A model generated the notes under the pieces. It ran no database searches. It had not been told where the DNA came from and worked only from the letters and a program-made list of their open reading frames with translations. A stretch of 64,000 nt of DNA. It comes from JALORV01 sp963724365 (lineage in GTDB: Bacteria; Pseudomonadota; Gammaproteobacteria; Burkholderiales; Burkholderiaceae_F). Numbering within the stretch: the stretch's first letter is position 1; each line of letters opens with the position of its first letter. Below, piece by piece: positions 10,976-22,682 of the stretch. Made by a program: the position numbers and the translations under genes. The stretch is from contig CAVRUR010000014.1 in NCBI GenBank assembly GCA_963724365.1, positions 124,001 to 188,000 of the forward strand, given 5' to 3'.

Positions 10976-11823
10976 ACGCGCCTGACAAGTACGGTGTCGT
11001 CGGCAATCCGATCGCGCACAGTCGATCGCCGGAAATCCACGAGCGGTTTGCCCGGCAGACGCGGCAGCGCATGTCGTATGAGCGCATCGAAGTTCCGCTC
11101 GAAGGATTCGAGGAACGCGCACTTGCGCTGCGCGACGCCGGCTATCGCGGGCTCAACGTCACGGTCCCGTTCAAGGTGGATGCCGCGAAGCTGTCCGACG
11201 ACCTGATGCCGCGGGCCCGGCTCGCCGGCGCGGTCAACACGCTGCGTGTTCGACGGCGACACGATCGTCGGCGACAACACCGACGGCATCGGCTTCGTGC
11301 GCGATGTGCGGGAGCGCCTGAAGTTCGACCTGAGCGACTGCTCGGTGCTGGTGCTGGGAGCCGGCGGCGCGGTGCGCGGCGTCATCGGATGCGCTGCTCG
11401 ACGCCAGTCCGCGCTGGATTGCGGTGGCCAATCGCACGCACCAGCGGGCCGAGGAACTGGCGCGAGGAGTTCGGCGTCGAGGCGATCCATCTCGACGAGA
11501 TCCCGGCCGAGCACTTCGACCTGATCATCAACGGCACGACGACGGGGCTCAAGCACGATGCGCCGCCGATCGATCCGGAGACCTTCGACGACTGCACGCT
11601 GGCCTACGACCTCGTCTACGCGGCCGATCCGACGCCGTTCATGGAACTCGCCCGCAGCGGCGGCGCGAAGACACGTCTGTGACGGTCTCGGCATGCTGAT
11701 CGAGCAGGCGGCCGAGTCCTTCCTGCTGTGGCGCGGCGTTCGCCCGGACACCGCGCCGTGTACCGCGAACTGCGCGAACTGCTGAGCCAGGCCGCGGCCG
11801 AGAACGCCACCGTTGTGCGCTAG
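10972..11823 (+). CDS. aroE: Shikimate dehydrogenase (frameshifted)
   Basis: NADPH-dependent reduction of 3-dehydroshikimate to shikimate. Seen: substrate-binding motif VVGNPIAHSRSPEIH at the N-terminus, LNVTVPFK with the catalytic Lys, AVNTL, DNTDGIGFVRD with the catalytic Asp, the NADP loop LVLGAGGAVRG, VANRTHQRAEELA and a C-terminal LGMLIEQAAESFLLWRGVRP. About five frame changes between 11248 and 11755. Total about 283 residues, as expected. The product of AroQ at 2.3 kb is its substrate. Coupled to the upstream TonB-like gene. Confidence 0.93.
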
Positions 11824-11884
11824 GTCGCATTCCGCGGTCGGCTGCGGCATGGGCGCCGCCTGTGCGCGGAATCCGGATCCCTCA

Positions 11885-12588
11885 GTGAAGTTCGCGACTC
11901 GCTCGTGCGCTGGATCGTCCGCATTCGTCCTGCTGGCGCTGCTGGTCGTGGCGCGTCCAGCTCTGGTATGCCGGCTGGATCGCCTGGTGGCGCTGGAATG
12001 ATCCGCAGCGAGACCGCGTTCATGCGGCGCGAGCTGGCGGCACTGCAGGCGCGCAATCCCAAGGCCGAGCTGAAGCATCGCTGGGTGCCGTACGAACGCA
12101 TCTCAGTGAGCCTCAAGCGGGCCGTCATCACGGCCGAGGATGCGCGCTTCGCCGAGCACGAGGGCGTTGACTGGGAGGCGATCGAGAAGGCCTACAAGGA
12201 CAACGTCAAGCGCGGCCGTCCAGCCCGCGGCGGATCGACGATCACGCAGCAGTTGGCGAAGAACCTGTTCCTGTCGCCCGAGCGCAGCTACGTGCGCAAG
12301 GCGCAGGAACTCGTCATCACCTACATGATCGAGGCGTTCTGGGACAAGCGCCGCATCCTCGAGGTCTATCTCAACGTCGTCGAGTGGGGCGAAGGCGTGT
12401 TCGGCGCAGAGGCCGCAGCGCGCCACTACTTCGGCGTCAGCGCAGCGCAGCTCGGCCCCGAGCAGGCCGCGCGCCTCGCGGCATATCTGCCCAATCCGAA
12501 GCGCTACGGACGCGTGCGTTCCGGGCCGTACCTCGATGGTCGCACCGGGGCGATCCTGCGCTACATGCCCGACGCCATCGTCCCGTAA
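11885..12588 (+). CDS. mtgA: Monofunctional peptidoglycan glycosyltransferase (frameshifted N-terminus)
   Basis: Polymerises lipid II into glycan strands at the outer face of the inner membrane. Seen from 12003 on in one frame: ETAFMRRELAAL, the catalytic segment AVITAEDARFAEHEGVDW (Glu in EDARF), GGSTITQQLAKNLFLSPERS, and LNVVEWGEGVFGAEAAARHY. The N-terminal anchor is broken by about three frame changes; bridged, it reads LVRWIVR, then VLLALLVV, then VQLWYAGWIAWWRWNDPQRE, the usual MtgA membrane helix. GTG at 11885 is the likely start, giving about 233 residues. Last gene of the ribonuclease/tonB/aroE/mtgA block. Confidence 0.92.
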
Positions 12589-12627
12589 CAGGGCTCGTTT
12601 CGACGGCTTTCGCGCGAGTGGCGCGCT

Positions 12628-12633
12628 TACAAT
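12628..12633 (+). promoter_or_regulatory. Candidate -10 element for mgtE
   Basis: TACAAT followed by CGCGC, 110 bases before the mgtE start, in the gap after mtgA. The leader between it and the start has a short CCTGC-GCAGG hairpin near 12680-12692 but nothing like a known magnesium riboswitch. Confidence 0.35.
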
Positions 12634-12742
12634 CGCGCAGCCTTTGAACCGCCTCGTCCTGGCGGCGCGCTGAGCCCGCCTGCCGTTGCAGGAAGGCGAG
12701 CGTCCCACTTGCAGGGACCGCGCGCAGCGCGAGGGAGACACA

Positions 12743-14238
12743 GTGAGCGAGCAGGAACTGCTGGACCGCGCCGCGCAACGCGACGCTCCGGTGCGCGACC
12801 CCGAGGCCGCGCAGCGCGCGCTCGTGCGCGTCCAGCACGTGCTCGAGAAGCAGCGTCGCGTCGAGGCGCTGGTCCATCGCGAGCAGACGCCCGCGGAGCA
12901 GAAGAAGGCGCTGGTCGAGCAACTGGTGCATCGCCAGCACCTGAGCGAGCTGCGTTCGATCCTCGACCGGCTGCATGCGGCCGACATCGCCTACATGCTC
13001 GAAGCGCTGCCGCTCGACGACCGACTGGTCGTCTGGGACTGCGTCAAGGCCGATCGCGACGGCGAGATCCTGATCGAGGTGAACGACGCGGTCCGCGAGA
13101 CGCTGATCGCGTCGATGGACCGCGAGGAACTCGTCGATGCGGTCGAGAGCCTCGAGACCGACGAGATCGCGGCACTCGCGCACGACCTGCCGGCCGACGT
13201 CGTCGACGAGGTGCGCGAGGGGCTGACCAGCGAAGAACGGGCGCAGCTGCGCGCTGCGATGTCGTACCCGGAGGACTCGGTCGGTGCGCTGATGGACTTC
13301 GAGATGATCACGATCCGCGAGGACGTGACGCTCGAGGTCGTGCTGCGCTACCTGCGGCGCTTCGACGAACTGCCGGATCACACCGACCAGGTGTTCGTCG
13401 TCGACCGTCACGAAGTGCTCAAGGGCGCGCTGCCGCTCGACCGGCTGCTGATCAACGAGCCGGACACCGAGGTCACGGCGGTGATGAAGAGCGACCTGCT
13501 GACCTTGTCGCCGCTGGACGACGGTGGCGAGGCGGCGCAGGCGTTCGAGCGCTACGACCTCGTGTCGGCGCCGGTCGTCGATGCCAGCGGCCGGCTGGTC
13601 GGGCGCCTGACCGATCGACGAGGTCGTCGACGTCATCCGCGAGGAAGGCGAGGAGGCCGCACTGGCACAGGCCGGCCTGCGCGAAGACGAGGACATCTTC
13701 GCGTCGGTCTGGAATTCGGCCAAGAACCGCTGGCTGTGGCTGGCGGTCAACCTGTGCACGGCATTCTTCGCCAGTCGCGTGATCAATACCTTCGAAGGCA
13801 CGATCGAGAAGGTCGTCGCGCTCGCTGCGCTGATGCCGATCGTCGCCGGCATCGCAGGCAATTCGGGCAACCAGACGCTGACGCTGCTGGTGCGCTCGCT
13901 GGCGCTCGGACAGGTCACGTCCGGCAACCAGCGCCGGCTGGTGCTCAAGGAAATCAGCATCGCGGTGCTGAACGGTGCCGTGTGGGGCGGCGCTGGCCGG
14001 ACTGCTCGCCTGGCTGCTGTATCGCGACACGCCGAATGGTGTGCTGCTGGGCCTGGTCATGTTCCTGGCGATGATCCTGAACATGCTGGTCGCCGCGGCC
14101 GTCGGACTCGCCGTGCCGATGGCGCTGCGCGCTTCCGGTCGCGATCCGGCGATCGGCGGTTCGGTGCTGCTGACCTTCACCACCGACTCCGGCGGGTTCT
14201 TCATCTTTCTCGGGCTGGCGACGCTGTTCTTTCGGTAG
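12743..14238 (+). CDS. mgtE: MgtE-type magnesium transporter (two frameshifts)
   Basis: Mg2+-gated Mg2+ channel of the inner membrane. GTG start at 12743 behind a GAGGGAGA ribosome-binding site. Seen in order: an alpha-helical MgtE_N domain (LSELRSILDRLHAADIAYML), a CBS domain pair (VTLEVVLRYL, FVVDRHEVLKGALPLDRLL, VVDASGRLVGRLT), then about five transmembrane helices with the pore-lining signature GIAGNSGNQT and the C-terminal TFTTDSGGFFIFLGLATLF. About 498 residues once frame changes near 13612 and 13990 are bridged. It stands alone as a transcription unit and ends where a dispersed repeat begins. Confidence 0.95.
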
Positions 14239-14425
14239 CGGTCCTCGTGTACGCGACGCGCTACGCGTGCCGCACGTGCACTCGGACCGGTACGGTTCGC
14301 GCCAGGCGCGAACCGCTAAAGACCAATTAGTCGGCTGCGCTCCGGAGCGGCCGAGCGCTCCGCCGAAGGACAGCCGCACGGCACCCACCCTGACCCTCCC
14401 GCCAAGCGGGAGGGAACTTGCACTC
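14239..14425 (+). repeat. Dispersed intergenic hairpin repeat, copy 1
   Basis: First of four copies of a modular repeat (others at 36001, 36198 inverted, 59172). Modules in order: CTCGTGTACGCGAC plus an imperfect stem and GCACGTGC (14244-14279); a perfect 10-bp hairpin CGGTTCGCGC/GCGCGAACCG at 14293-14315; GTCGGCTGCGCTCCGGAGCG and a GGAGCG/CGCTCC hairpin (14331-14361); and a 9-bp GC hairpin CCCTCCCGC/GCGGGAGGG at 14394-14414. It starts at the mgtE stop codon and ends before the KTSC gene, so it separates two convergent genes and may aid termination. Confidence 0.8.
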
Positions 14426-14461
14426 CTCGCTGCGAGGAGCGCCGCTCCGTCGCGAAAGAGG

Positions 14462-14680
14462 CTAGCGAATCCGCTTGACCGTGAACTCTTCCTGGATCGT
14501 GTCCTTGTAGACACTCGCCGGCGATGAACTCGCCAGGAAGCGGCGCGCGATCTCTTCGCCGACGGCCGTGTGCTGGATCACCTGTCCGTTGTCGAACTCG
14601 ATTTCGAGCACGCGCTGGTTGCGGTCGTAGCCGGCAGACTTGATGCCGCCGCGTCGGATCGGCTTGCGTTCGATCGCCAT
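14462..14680 (-). CDS. Small KTSC-domain protein
   Basis: 72 residues, ATG at 14680. Seen: SAGYDRNQRVLEIEFDNGQV followed by an aromatic-poor middle and SVYKDTIQEEF, the pattern of the short KTSC domain (named for a C-terminal Lys-Thr-Ser-Cys-like motif in other members; this copy lacks that exact tail). KTSC domains occur alone or fused to lysyl-tRNA synthetase-like or nuclease-associated proteins, with no settled function. It lies 9 bases downstream of ubiD on the same strand and is probably co-transcribed. Basic overall, with RK and RR clusters at both ends, so nucleic-acid contact is possible but unproven. Confidence 0.6.
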   Translation of the reverse strand: MAIERKPIRRGGIKSAGYDRNQRVLEIEFDNGQVIQHTAVGEEIARRFLASSSPASVYKDTIQEEFTVKRIR

Positions 14681-14689
14681 GGTTGTCTC

Positions 14690-16216
14690 CTAGAGTCCGA
14701 GTTCCTTCCAGATCGAATCGACCCGGGCCTTGACCGCCGGCATCCATCGTGATCGGCCGGCCCCATTCGCGCGTCGTTTCGCCGGGCCACTTGTTGGTCG
14801 CGTCGATGCCCATCTTGCTGCCGAGGCCCGACACCGGCGAGGCGAAGTCGAGGTAGTCGATCGGCGTGTTGTCGACCAGCACCGTGTCGCGCGTCGGATC
14901 GACGCGGGTGGTGATGGCCCAGATGACTTCCTTCCAGTCGCGCGCGTTGACGTCCTCGTCGACGACGACGATGAACTTGGTGTACATGAACTGGCGCAGG
15001 AAGCTCCAGACGCCGAACATGACGCGCTTGGCGTGGCCCGCGTACTGCTTGCGCATCGACACGACCGCCATGCGGTAGCTGCAGCCCTCCGGCGGCAGGT
15101 AGAAGTCGACGATCTCCGGAAAGGTCCGCTGCAGGATCGGCACGAAGACTTCGTTCAGTGCAACGCCGAGGACGGCCGGCTCGTCCGGCGGCTTGCCGGT
15201 GTAGGTCGAGTGATAGATCGGGTCGCGCCGCATCGTGATGCGATCGACCGTGAACACCGGGAACCAGTCGCGTTCGTTGTAGTAGCCGGTGTGATCGCCG
15301 AACGGCCCTTCCAGCGCCAGTTCGTAGTCCGAGGCCGGTCGCGGCGGCGCGCCGGCCGGCGGTCGGCGGGCGACGCGATTCCGGCTGCAGGTGACCTTCG
15401 AGCACGATCTCGGCGGTGGCCGGGACCTGCAGGTCGCTGCCGATGCACTTGACGGTCTCGGTGCGGCCGCCGCGCAGCAGTCCGGCGAACTGATACTCGG
15501 ACAGGTTGTCGGGGACGGGCGTGACCGCACCCAGGATCGTGGCCGGGTCCGCGCCCAGGGCCACGGCGATCGGGAACGGCTGGCCCGGACTCGCCAGCGC
15601 GTGGTCGCGGAAGTCCAGCGCGCCACCGCGATGGGCCAGCCAGCGCATGATCAGCTTGTTCCGGCCGATCACCTGCTGCCGGTAGATGCCCAGGTTCTGG
15701 CGCGGCTTGTTCGGGCCGCGCGTGACGACCAGTCCCCAGGTGATCAGCGGGCCGGCGTCGCCCGGCCAGCAGGTCTGGATCGGCAGCCGCGCGAGGTCGA
15801 CGTCTGTGACCTTCCAGACGACCTCCTGGCAGGGCGCCGAGCGGACCTCCTTGGGCGCCATGTCCCACAGCGCGCTCTTCAGTAGCGCGACCTTGCCCAG
15901 CGCGTCGCGCAGTCCCCGCGGCGCCTCGGGCTCCTTCAGGCTCGCCAGCAGCTCGCCGACGTCGCGCAGCGCGCCGACGTCGGTCGGCCCCCATGCCCAG
16001 CGCCACCCGCTCCGGGCGTCCCGAACAGGTTGGTCAGGACCGGAATCGTGTGGCCCTCCGGGCGCTCGAACAGCAGGGCCGGGCCCGCCGGCCCGCAGGG
16101 TGCGGTCGCTGATTTCGGTCATTTCGAGGTGCGGCGAGACCGGCAGGCCGATCCGGCGGAGCTGGCCTGCGGCCTCCAGGCGGCCCAGGAAGTCCCGTCA
16201 GATCGCGGTATTTCAT
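14690..16216 (-). CDS. ubiD: UbiD-family 4-hydroxy-3-polyprenylbenzoate decarboxylase (frameshifted)
   Basis: Prenylated-FMN-dependent decarboxylase of ubiquinone biosynthesis. Start MKYRDLTG at 16216. Seen: LEMTEISDRTLRAGGPA-like N-terminal segment, KEVRSAPCQEVVWKVTDVDL, IQTCWPGDAGPLITWGLVVT, IYRQQVIGRNKLIMRWLAHR, YELALEGPFGDHTGYY, PEGCSYRMAVVSMRKQYAG and VVDEDVNARDWKEVIWAITT, then DATNKWPGETTREWGRPITM. These are typical UbiD blocks and include the acidic catalytic region. Four or more frame changes (near 16180, 16010, 15370, 14745) break a protein of about 508 residues. No ubiX is in the window. Confidence 0.93.
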
Positions 16217-16687
16217 CGGACTTTTGTTGCAAAGCAGAAAAAAATGAATGACTCTAAATGAGCGCTTACTAACATTGAGGATGTCGACTTAACCTTATGA
16301 TTTATAAATGAGTAATTGTGCGCAGTGCCAATGTGCGCGAGCTACTGGTCAGCACGCGTCCGCCGGTCGGAAATGCCGAATCTTCGGGTTGACCAACCGC
16401 CCCCAGACCCTAAAATTCCGTTCAGCCATTCGGCTGACTTTCCGCGCTCGCGCGCCAATCGGCGGCGACGCAGCCGGAAGTCTAGGGACTTAAGCGAGTC
16501 CCGTTCTTTGTTCTTTTGATCGGGAATTTATCCCGTTCGAACTGGTTCCGGTGCTGTGGCCCTTGGGCTCGGTCGGGGATCCCGAGGATCCGATCCGGCT
16601 CGTGGGCCGTCGGGTTCAACGTACCAACCTGTGAGTGGCGACCGGAGGTCCTCGTGACCCGTGGCCGTTCAGCATAAGGAGGCACGC
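16217..16687 (+). other. AT-richer divergent intergenic region
   Basis: 470 bases between the divergent ubiD and lytic transglycosylase genes. Bases 16217-16330 are clearly AT-richer than the surroundings (A7 run, TTTATAAATGAG, several TAA/TGA triplets). A short CGGGA/TCCCG hairpin is at about 16520-16534. No open frame with plausible coding content, no tRNA and no clear repeat. Probably promoter sequence for both genes. Confidence 0.5.
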
Positions 16688-17606
16688 ATGTCTGCAGCCA
16701 CGAATTCGATTTCCCTGCGCCCGTGCGCCAGTCGCGTGGGCCGAAGTCGTCCGCGACGTCCGCGACGGTGCGCTTGCGACCGCGCGCGCTGCTGGTTACG
16801 TCGGCCGGTAGCGCCGCGCTGGTGTTGGCCGCCGTGGCTCTTGCCGAACGACGGCGCACGGCCGCGAACGCCATGGTCGGCCCTGCCAGTCCCGGCCGTG
16901 GCGGCGGTTTCGATGCCGTCGATCGGCGGAATAGCTGAGGTCGCGCCCGAGCGGCGGCGACCGGCCGCCGTGCTGGTCACCACCGATCCGCGCCAGAAGC
17001 ACGTCGTTCAGTACCTGTCGCGGCGCTATCGGGTCGCCGAGGAGGCGACGCGCATGCTGGTCGTCGGCGGCGTTCCAGATCGGCCAGGAGAACAAGCTGG
17101 ACCCGCTGCTGATCCTGTCGGTGGTCGCGATCGAGTCCAGCCTGAATCCGTTCGCCGAAAGTGCGATGGGAGCGCAGGGCCTGATGCAGGTCATGACCCG
17201 CGTCCACGCCGAGCGCTTCGAGCCGCACGGCGGACAGATCGCTGCGCTCGACCCCGTGGCCAACATGAAAGTCGGGTCCGCGATCCTGAGTGACCTGATT
17301 GCGCGTGGTGGATCGGTCGAGCGCGGCCTGCAGTTGTATGTCGGGGCGGGCAACATGCCGGACGACGGCGGCTACGGCGCCCGAGTGCTCGGGGAGCGCG
17401 CCCGACTGGCACTCGCCGCCAGCGGCAAGGTCGATGCTGCTATTTCCGCGGCGCGAACGACTGTTGCTTCGGAGCAGAAGCCCGCAACTGCCGAGGCAGA
17501 GGCTCCGCTCCCGCCGCGCGGCCAGTCGCGCTCCGGCCGTCGGATGGCTCCGGGTCCGGGGCGACGAGCACTACGCCCGCACGTGAGGCCTGAGCCAAGC
17601 GGCTGA
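16688..17606 (+). CDS. Lytic transglycosylase with SLT domain (frameshifted)
   Basis: Cleaves the MurNAc-GlcNAc bond of peptidoglycan in the periplasm. The start is fixed by a perfect AAGGAGG at 16676-16682, five bases before ATG 16688. Seen: a hydrophobic anchor broken by frameshifts, then QKHVVQYLSRRYRVAEEA, NKLDPLLILSVVAIESSLNP with the catalytic Glu in AIESSLNP, SAMGAQGLMQVMTRVHAERF, and a family-typical YVGAGNM near the end. About 300 residues; the stop is either at 17606 or, in a shifted frame ending RVRGDEHYART, near 17586. Three or more frame changes. Confidence 0.88.
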
Positions 17607-18160
17607 TCCGACTGCCCTGCGCTGACGTTCAGACGGGCGCATCCGGCTGACCGGGCGTCTGTCTGTCGCCGCGCATTCGGCGCGAATTCAGAACTGCGAC
17701 ACCTGAGCGCTGCCCCATCAGAGGTCGCGGCGACCTGCGCATGCCTCTGATGCCAGCTTGCGGCGCTTCGTCACTTGCGGATCGACAACGCACGGACTGT
17801 CGTATTTGTCGTGGACAAAAAAAGAGCCTGTCACCTGGACGCACCCGACATTCGGCTAGAGGAGGGAGGAGGAACGGCACCGACTAGGGTTACTGCGCCC
17901 AGGCCGTATGCGACAGGCTCTGAGGAAGGTCAGCGCGACAGTCTATCCGGCGCCAGCAGCATTGTCAAGTTTGTCTAGGTCAAACTGAATCGCCGGCGGC
18001 GTAGCATGCAAAGCGTGGCGAGTCGATACCCGGTGCCGGCTCTGGCAGGGCTCCGAGGCAGCCGGCGTCGCCGATGGCTGTGGCGTCCGCAACGCACCGG
18101 CCGGCGCGCGATCGGGCGCCGGATAATGGCCGCTTTACGTATCAGGCTGCAGTCCATCCC
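17607..18160 (+). other. Non-coding stretch between lytic transglycosylase and maeB
   Basis: About 550 bases with no convincing coding frame. It holds the structured inverted repeat at 17817-17921, described separately. The 200 bases before maeB carry no recognisable promoter consensus; a TATCAGGCT-like string lies near 18139. Confidence 0.5.
17817..17921 (-). ncRNA. Candidate structured small RNA ending in an intrinsic terminator
   Basis: On the minus strand AGAGCCTGTC (17921-17912) pairs perfectly with GACAGGCTCT (17832-17823), and the latter runs straight into a T7 tract (17823-17817). Inside, CCTGGGCGCA pairs with TGCGTCCAGG with one G-U pair, extending the stem to about 20 paired positions with a bulge. 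A long stem closed at its 3' end by U7 looks like an independent transcript or a large terminator. No gene on the minus strand lies close downstream, so it is not an obvious leader. It does not match the conserved features I know for 6S, SRP RNA or tmRNA. A short MITE with 10-bp inverted ends is an alternative. Confidence 0.45.
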
Positions 18161-20492
<2,332 letters not shown>

Positions 20493-20513
20493 CGTGCTGC
20501 TGAGAGTCGCGCC

Positions 20514-20899
20514 GTGTCGGGCTGCAGGCGCTGCTGCTCGGCGCCTTGGTGGCGTGCGGGCCGGCCGGCGATGCGCGCGAGCAGGGCCGGCGGTGTCGGC
20601 CGGCGAAGTGGCACTGGCGGATCTGCCGCGCGAGGCGCGCGACACGCTCGCGCTGATCAGGAAGGGCGGACCGTTCCCGTATCGCAAGGACGGATCGACA
20701 TTCGGCAATCGCGAGGGCCATCTGCCGCAGCAGCCGCGCGGCTACTACACGGAGTACACGGTGCACACGCCGTGGGAGCGCGACCGTGGCGCGCGCCGCA
20801 TCGTCGCCGGCCGTGGCGGCACGGGCAGATCCGGCGACCAGCGGCGAGTACTACTACACCGACGATCACTACAACTCGTTTCGACGGATACGCGAATGA
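20514..20899 (+). CDS. Secreted or lipid-anchored guanyl-specific ribonuclease (barnase/RNase Sa type)
   Basis: Predicted exported endoribonuclease. Seen: a hydrophobic N-terminus LLLGALVACGPAGDA with a possible lipobox cysteine, then LADLPREARDTLALIRKGGP, the core GSTFGNREGHLPQQPRGYYT with the catalytic-Glu position, EYTVHTPWERDRGARRIVAG, and the C-terminal EYYYTDDHYNSF containing the general-acid His. These are the active-site blocks of microbial N1/T1-type RNases (Glu, Arg, His). Frame changes lie in the signal region and near 20825, so the start (GTG 20514) is approximate. Its stop overlaps the start of a barstar-like inhibitor gene (ATGA at 20896-20899). Confidence 0.85.
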
Positions 20900-21316
20900 G
20901 CCGAGTCCGAGCGCAGCGAACCCGCTGCGACAAGCTGCCGCGGCGACGCCGTCAGGCCGCTGCGGGCCATGGACGCGCCCCGCGCTGCGGGACTGGGCCG
21001 CAAAGCGTCGCAGCCAGCGGCTGATCGAAGTCGATCTGGGCGCATGTACCGACAAGCTCGTCGGTGCTGCGCGCGATCGCGCAGGCCTTCGCGCTGCCCG
21101 GACTGGTTCGGGATGAATCTCGATGCGTTGTACGACGCGCTCACCGATCTGCGCGAGCAGCAGCCGGCACGGTGGCTATGTCGTCGTGCTCGACCGGCTG
21201 CCGCGCACCGGCGACTTCGATGCCGAGCAGCGTGACTGCGCTGCTCGACGTGTTCCGGGATGTCGTCGACGATTTCGCGGAACGCGAAGATTCCGTTCCG
21301 CGTCCTCTACAGCTGA
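20896..21316 (+). CDS. Barstar-family ribonuclease inhibitor (frameshifted)
   Basis: Cytoplasmic inhibitor expected to bind the RNase encoded just upstream. Seen after bridging about four frame changes: RSQRLIEVDLGACTDK, LRAIAQAFALP, then the hallmark FGMNLDALYDALTDLREQQP, where barstar has the inhibitory helix with the acidic residue in W-D-A-L, GGYVVVLDRLPRTGDFDAEQ, LLDVFRDVVDDFAER and IPFRVLYS. About 139 residues. Starts inside the stop of the RNase gene, so the two are translationally coupled, which secures stoichiometric immunity. Confidence 0.85.
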
Positions 21317-21319
21317 CCC

Positions 21320-21749
21320 TCAGCCGCGCGGCATCATCTTCGACAGTTCGGCCAGCGCGCCGTCGACGCCCGCCGGCCGGCACCTGCCCACTGGGCGTCA
21401 GCTGATCGATCAACTGCGGCAGCAGGTCGGCGAGCCCGCCCGACAGCTGACCCAGGTCCATGCCGCTGCTCGCGGCCATCTGCTGCATCTGGCCCTGCCC
21501 GAAGACCTGCATCAGCTGGTCGGGCGAGATCGGCAGATTCTGTCCGGTCGAGATCCACGAATTCATCTGCTGGCCCTAGACCGGCCTGCTGGAACTGCTT
21601 GATCAGCGCCGACAACCCGCCGACCCGTTGCCCTGGCCGGCAAGCATCTGCAGCGCGATCTGCAGCAGCGGGTTGGCAGCCGCTGCCCGGCCGCCGTCCG
21701 GCCGCAGACCCGCGTCAGCACCCGAAAGTAGTGAGTCAAGCAAGCCCAT
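21320..21749 (-). CDS. YidB-like (DUF937) protein (frameshifted)
   Basis: Uncharacterised small protein. Seen: start MGLLDSLLSGADAG at 21749, NPLLQIALQMLAGQGN, then after a frame change LSALIKQFQQAGLG, MNSWISTGQNLPISPDQLMQ, VFGQGQMQQMAASSGMDLGQ, LSGGLADLLPQLIDQLTPSG and, after another change, VDGALAELSKMMPRG. This is the YidB pattern: Gln-rich helical repeats and a QLTP-x-G-x-VP motif. About 142 residues. Convergent with the barstar gene; the stops are only 3 bases apart. Confidence 0.8.
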
Positions 21750-21811
21750 GGACCTCCGCATTGTCGTTGGGATCGAAAGCACTTGGCGCGTCCGAGCGGC
21801 GCGACGCCGTG

Positions 21812-22556
21812 CTACCGCAGGTCGCCGGCCAGCACCTGCAGGGCGACGAGGCCCGGCGAGTCCAGCGGTTTCGGTGCGCAGAATACGCGGACCCAGTCGC
21901 ATCGGGCGATAGCCCAGGCGCGCGGCGAGCGCGCGCTCGTCGTCGTCGAATCCGCCCTCCGGGCCGACGGCCAGTGCAAGCGGCGACGCGCGGCCGACTG
22001 CGCGCCGCCAGCAGCGCTCCGCCGCGTGCGGATCGAGCAGGAGCCGCGCGCGCCGTCCGCGCAGCGCGAGCTCGAGTCCCTGCTCGCAGGGTGACGGCTG
22101 CGCGGATGCCGGGCAAGCGGTTGCGGCCGCATCTGGCAGCAGGCCGCCACGACGATCTCCCGCAGGCGCCGCAGCCGGCGTTCGCAGCCGCGGTCCATCG
22201 AGCTGAACGACGCTGCGCACGGTCGGGACCAGGATGATCGCCGCGACGCCGAGCTCGACGGCCTTCTCGACGATCCACTCGAGCTTGTCGGTGGCGACCC
22301 AGGCCTGCACCAGTGTCACGGGCAGCGGCGATTCGCGCTCGATCGGATCGAAGCGTTCGAGTATCGCCCAGGCGCGTGCTCCCTCGATGCGCAGGTCGGC
22401 CGTGAATTCGCCGCCGCGCGCCGTTGAACACCGTGATCGGCAGCGCCCTCGCGCAGGCGCAGCACTCGCACCGCGTGGTGCGCGACCTCGGGCGGCAGCG
22501 GCACCTCATCGCCCATCGGCGAGGTCGGTGTCGACATAGAAGCGCGCCAGCGGCAT
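21812..22556 (-). CDS. rsmE: 16S rRNA m3U1498 methyltransferase (heavily frameshifted)
   Basis: SPOUT-class methyltransferase acting on 16S rRNA U1498. Seen: start MPLARFYVDTDLADG at 22556, then DEVPLPPEVAHHAVRVLRLR with the PUA-like N-terminal domain, PVTLVQAWVATDKLEWIVEK, AVELGVAAIILVPTVRSVVQ, and the knotted C-terminal part PLALAVGPEGGFDDDERALA with the cofactor loop GPEGG and MRLGPRILRTETAGLAALQV. Six or so frame changes. About 248 residues when bridged, the family length. Follows speE on the same strand beyond a terminator. Confidence 0.9.
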
Positions 22557-22603
22557 GCAGTGTCAGCTCAAGCGTCAGCGAGCTTCGGCGTGCAGCGGCG
22601 ACG

Positions 22604-22630
22604 AAAAAGAGGCCGGCTTGCGCCGGCCTC
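22604..22630 (-). terminator. Intrinsic terminator downstream of speE
   Basis: On the minus strand GAGGCCGGC-GCAA-GCCGGCCTC forms a perfect 9-bp stem (22630-22609) followed by T5 (22608-22604). It lies about 50 bases past the deduced speE stop (22683) and before rsmE, supporting that speE ends there rather than running on in its open frame to 22568. Confidence 0.8.
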
Positions 22631-22682
22631 CGGGGCTTCCTCCGAGTCACCCGCGCGACGGGTTCGCCCCCTGAAAGCGACG

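Noticed and set aside
12589..12742. Magnesium riboswitch in the mgtE leader
   Set aside because: Only short hairpins are visible and nothing matches the M-box or mgtA leader layout that I can recognise by eye.
12437..13960. 507-codon minus-strand frame opposite mgtE
   Set aside because: MgtE domains are unambiguous on the plus strand; the opposite frame has no recognisable motif or start context.
17823..17921. 6S RNA or SRP RNA at the 17.8-kb inverted repeat
   Set aside because: The length is too short for 6S and the conserved GGAAGCA-type SRP loop is missing; kept only as an unnamed candidate RNA.
22568..22682. C-terminal extension of speE to 22568
   Set aside because: It runs through a perfect intrinsic terminator hairpin, and a shifted frame ends naturally at 22683.
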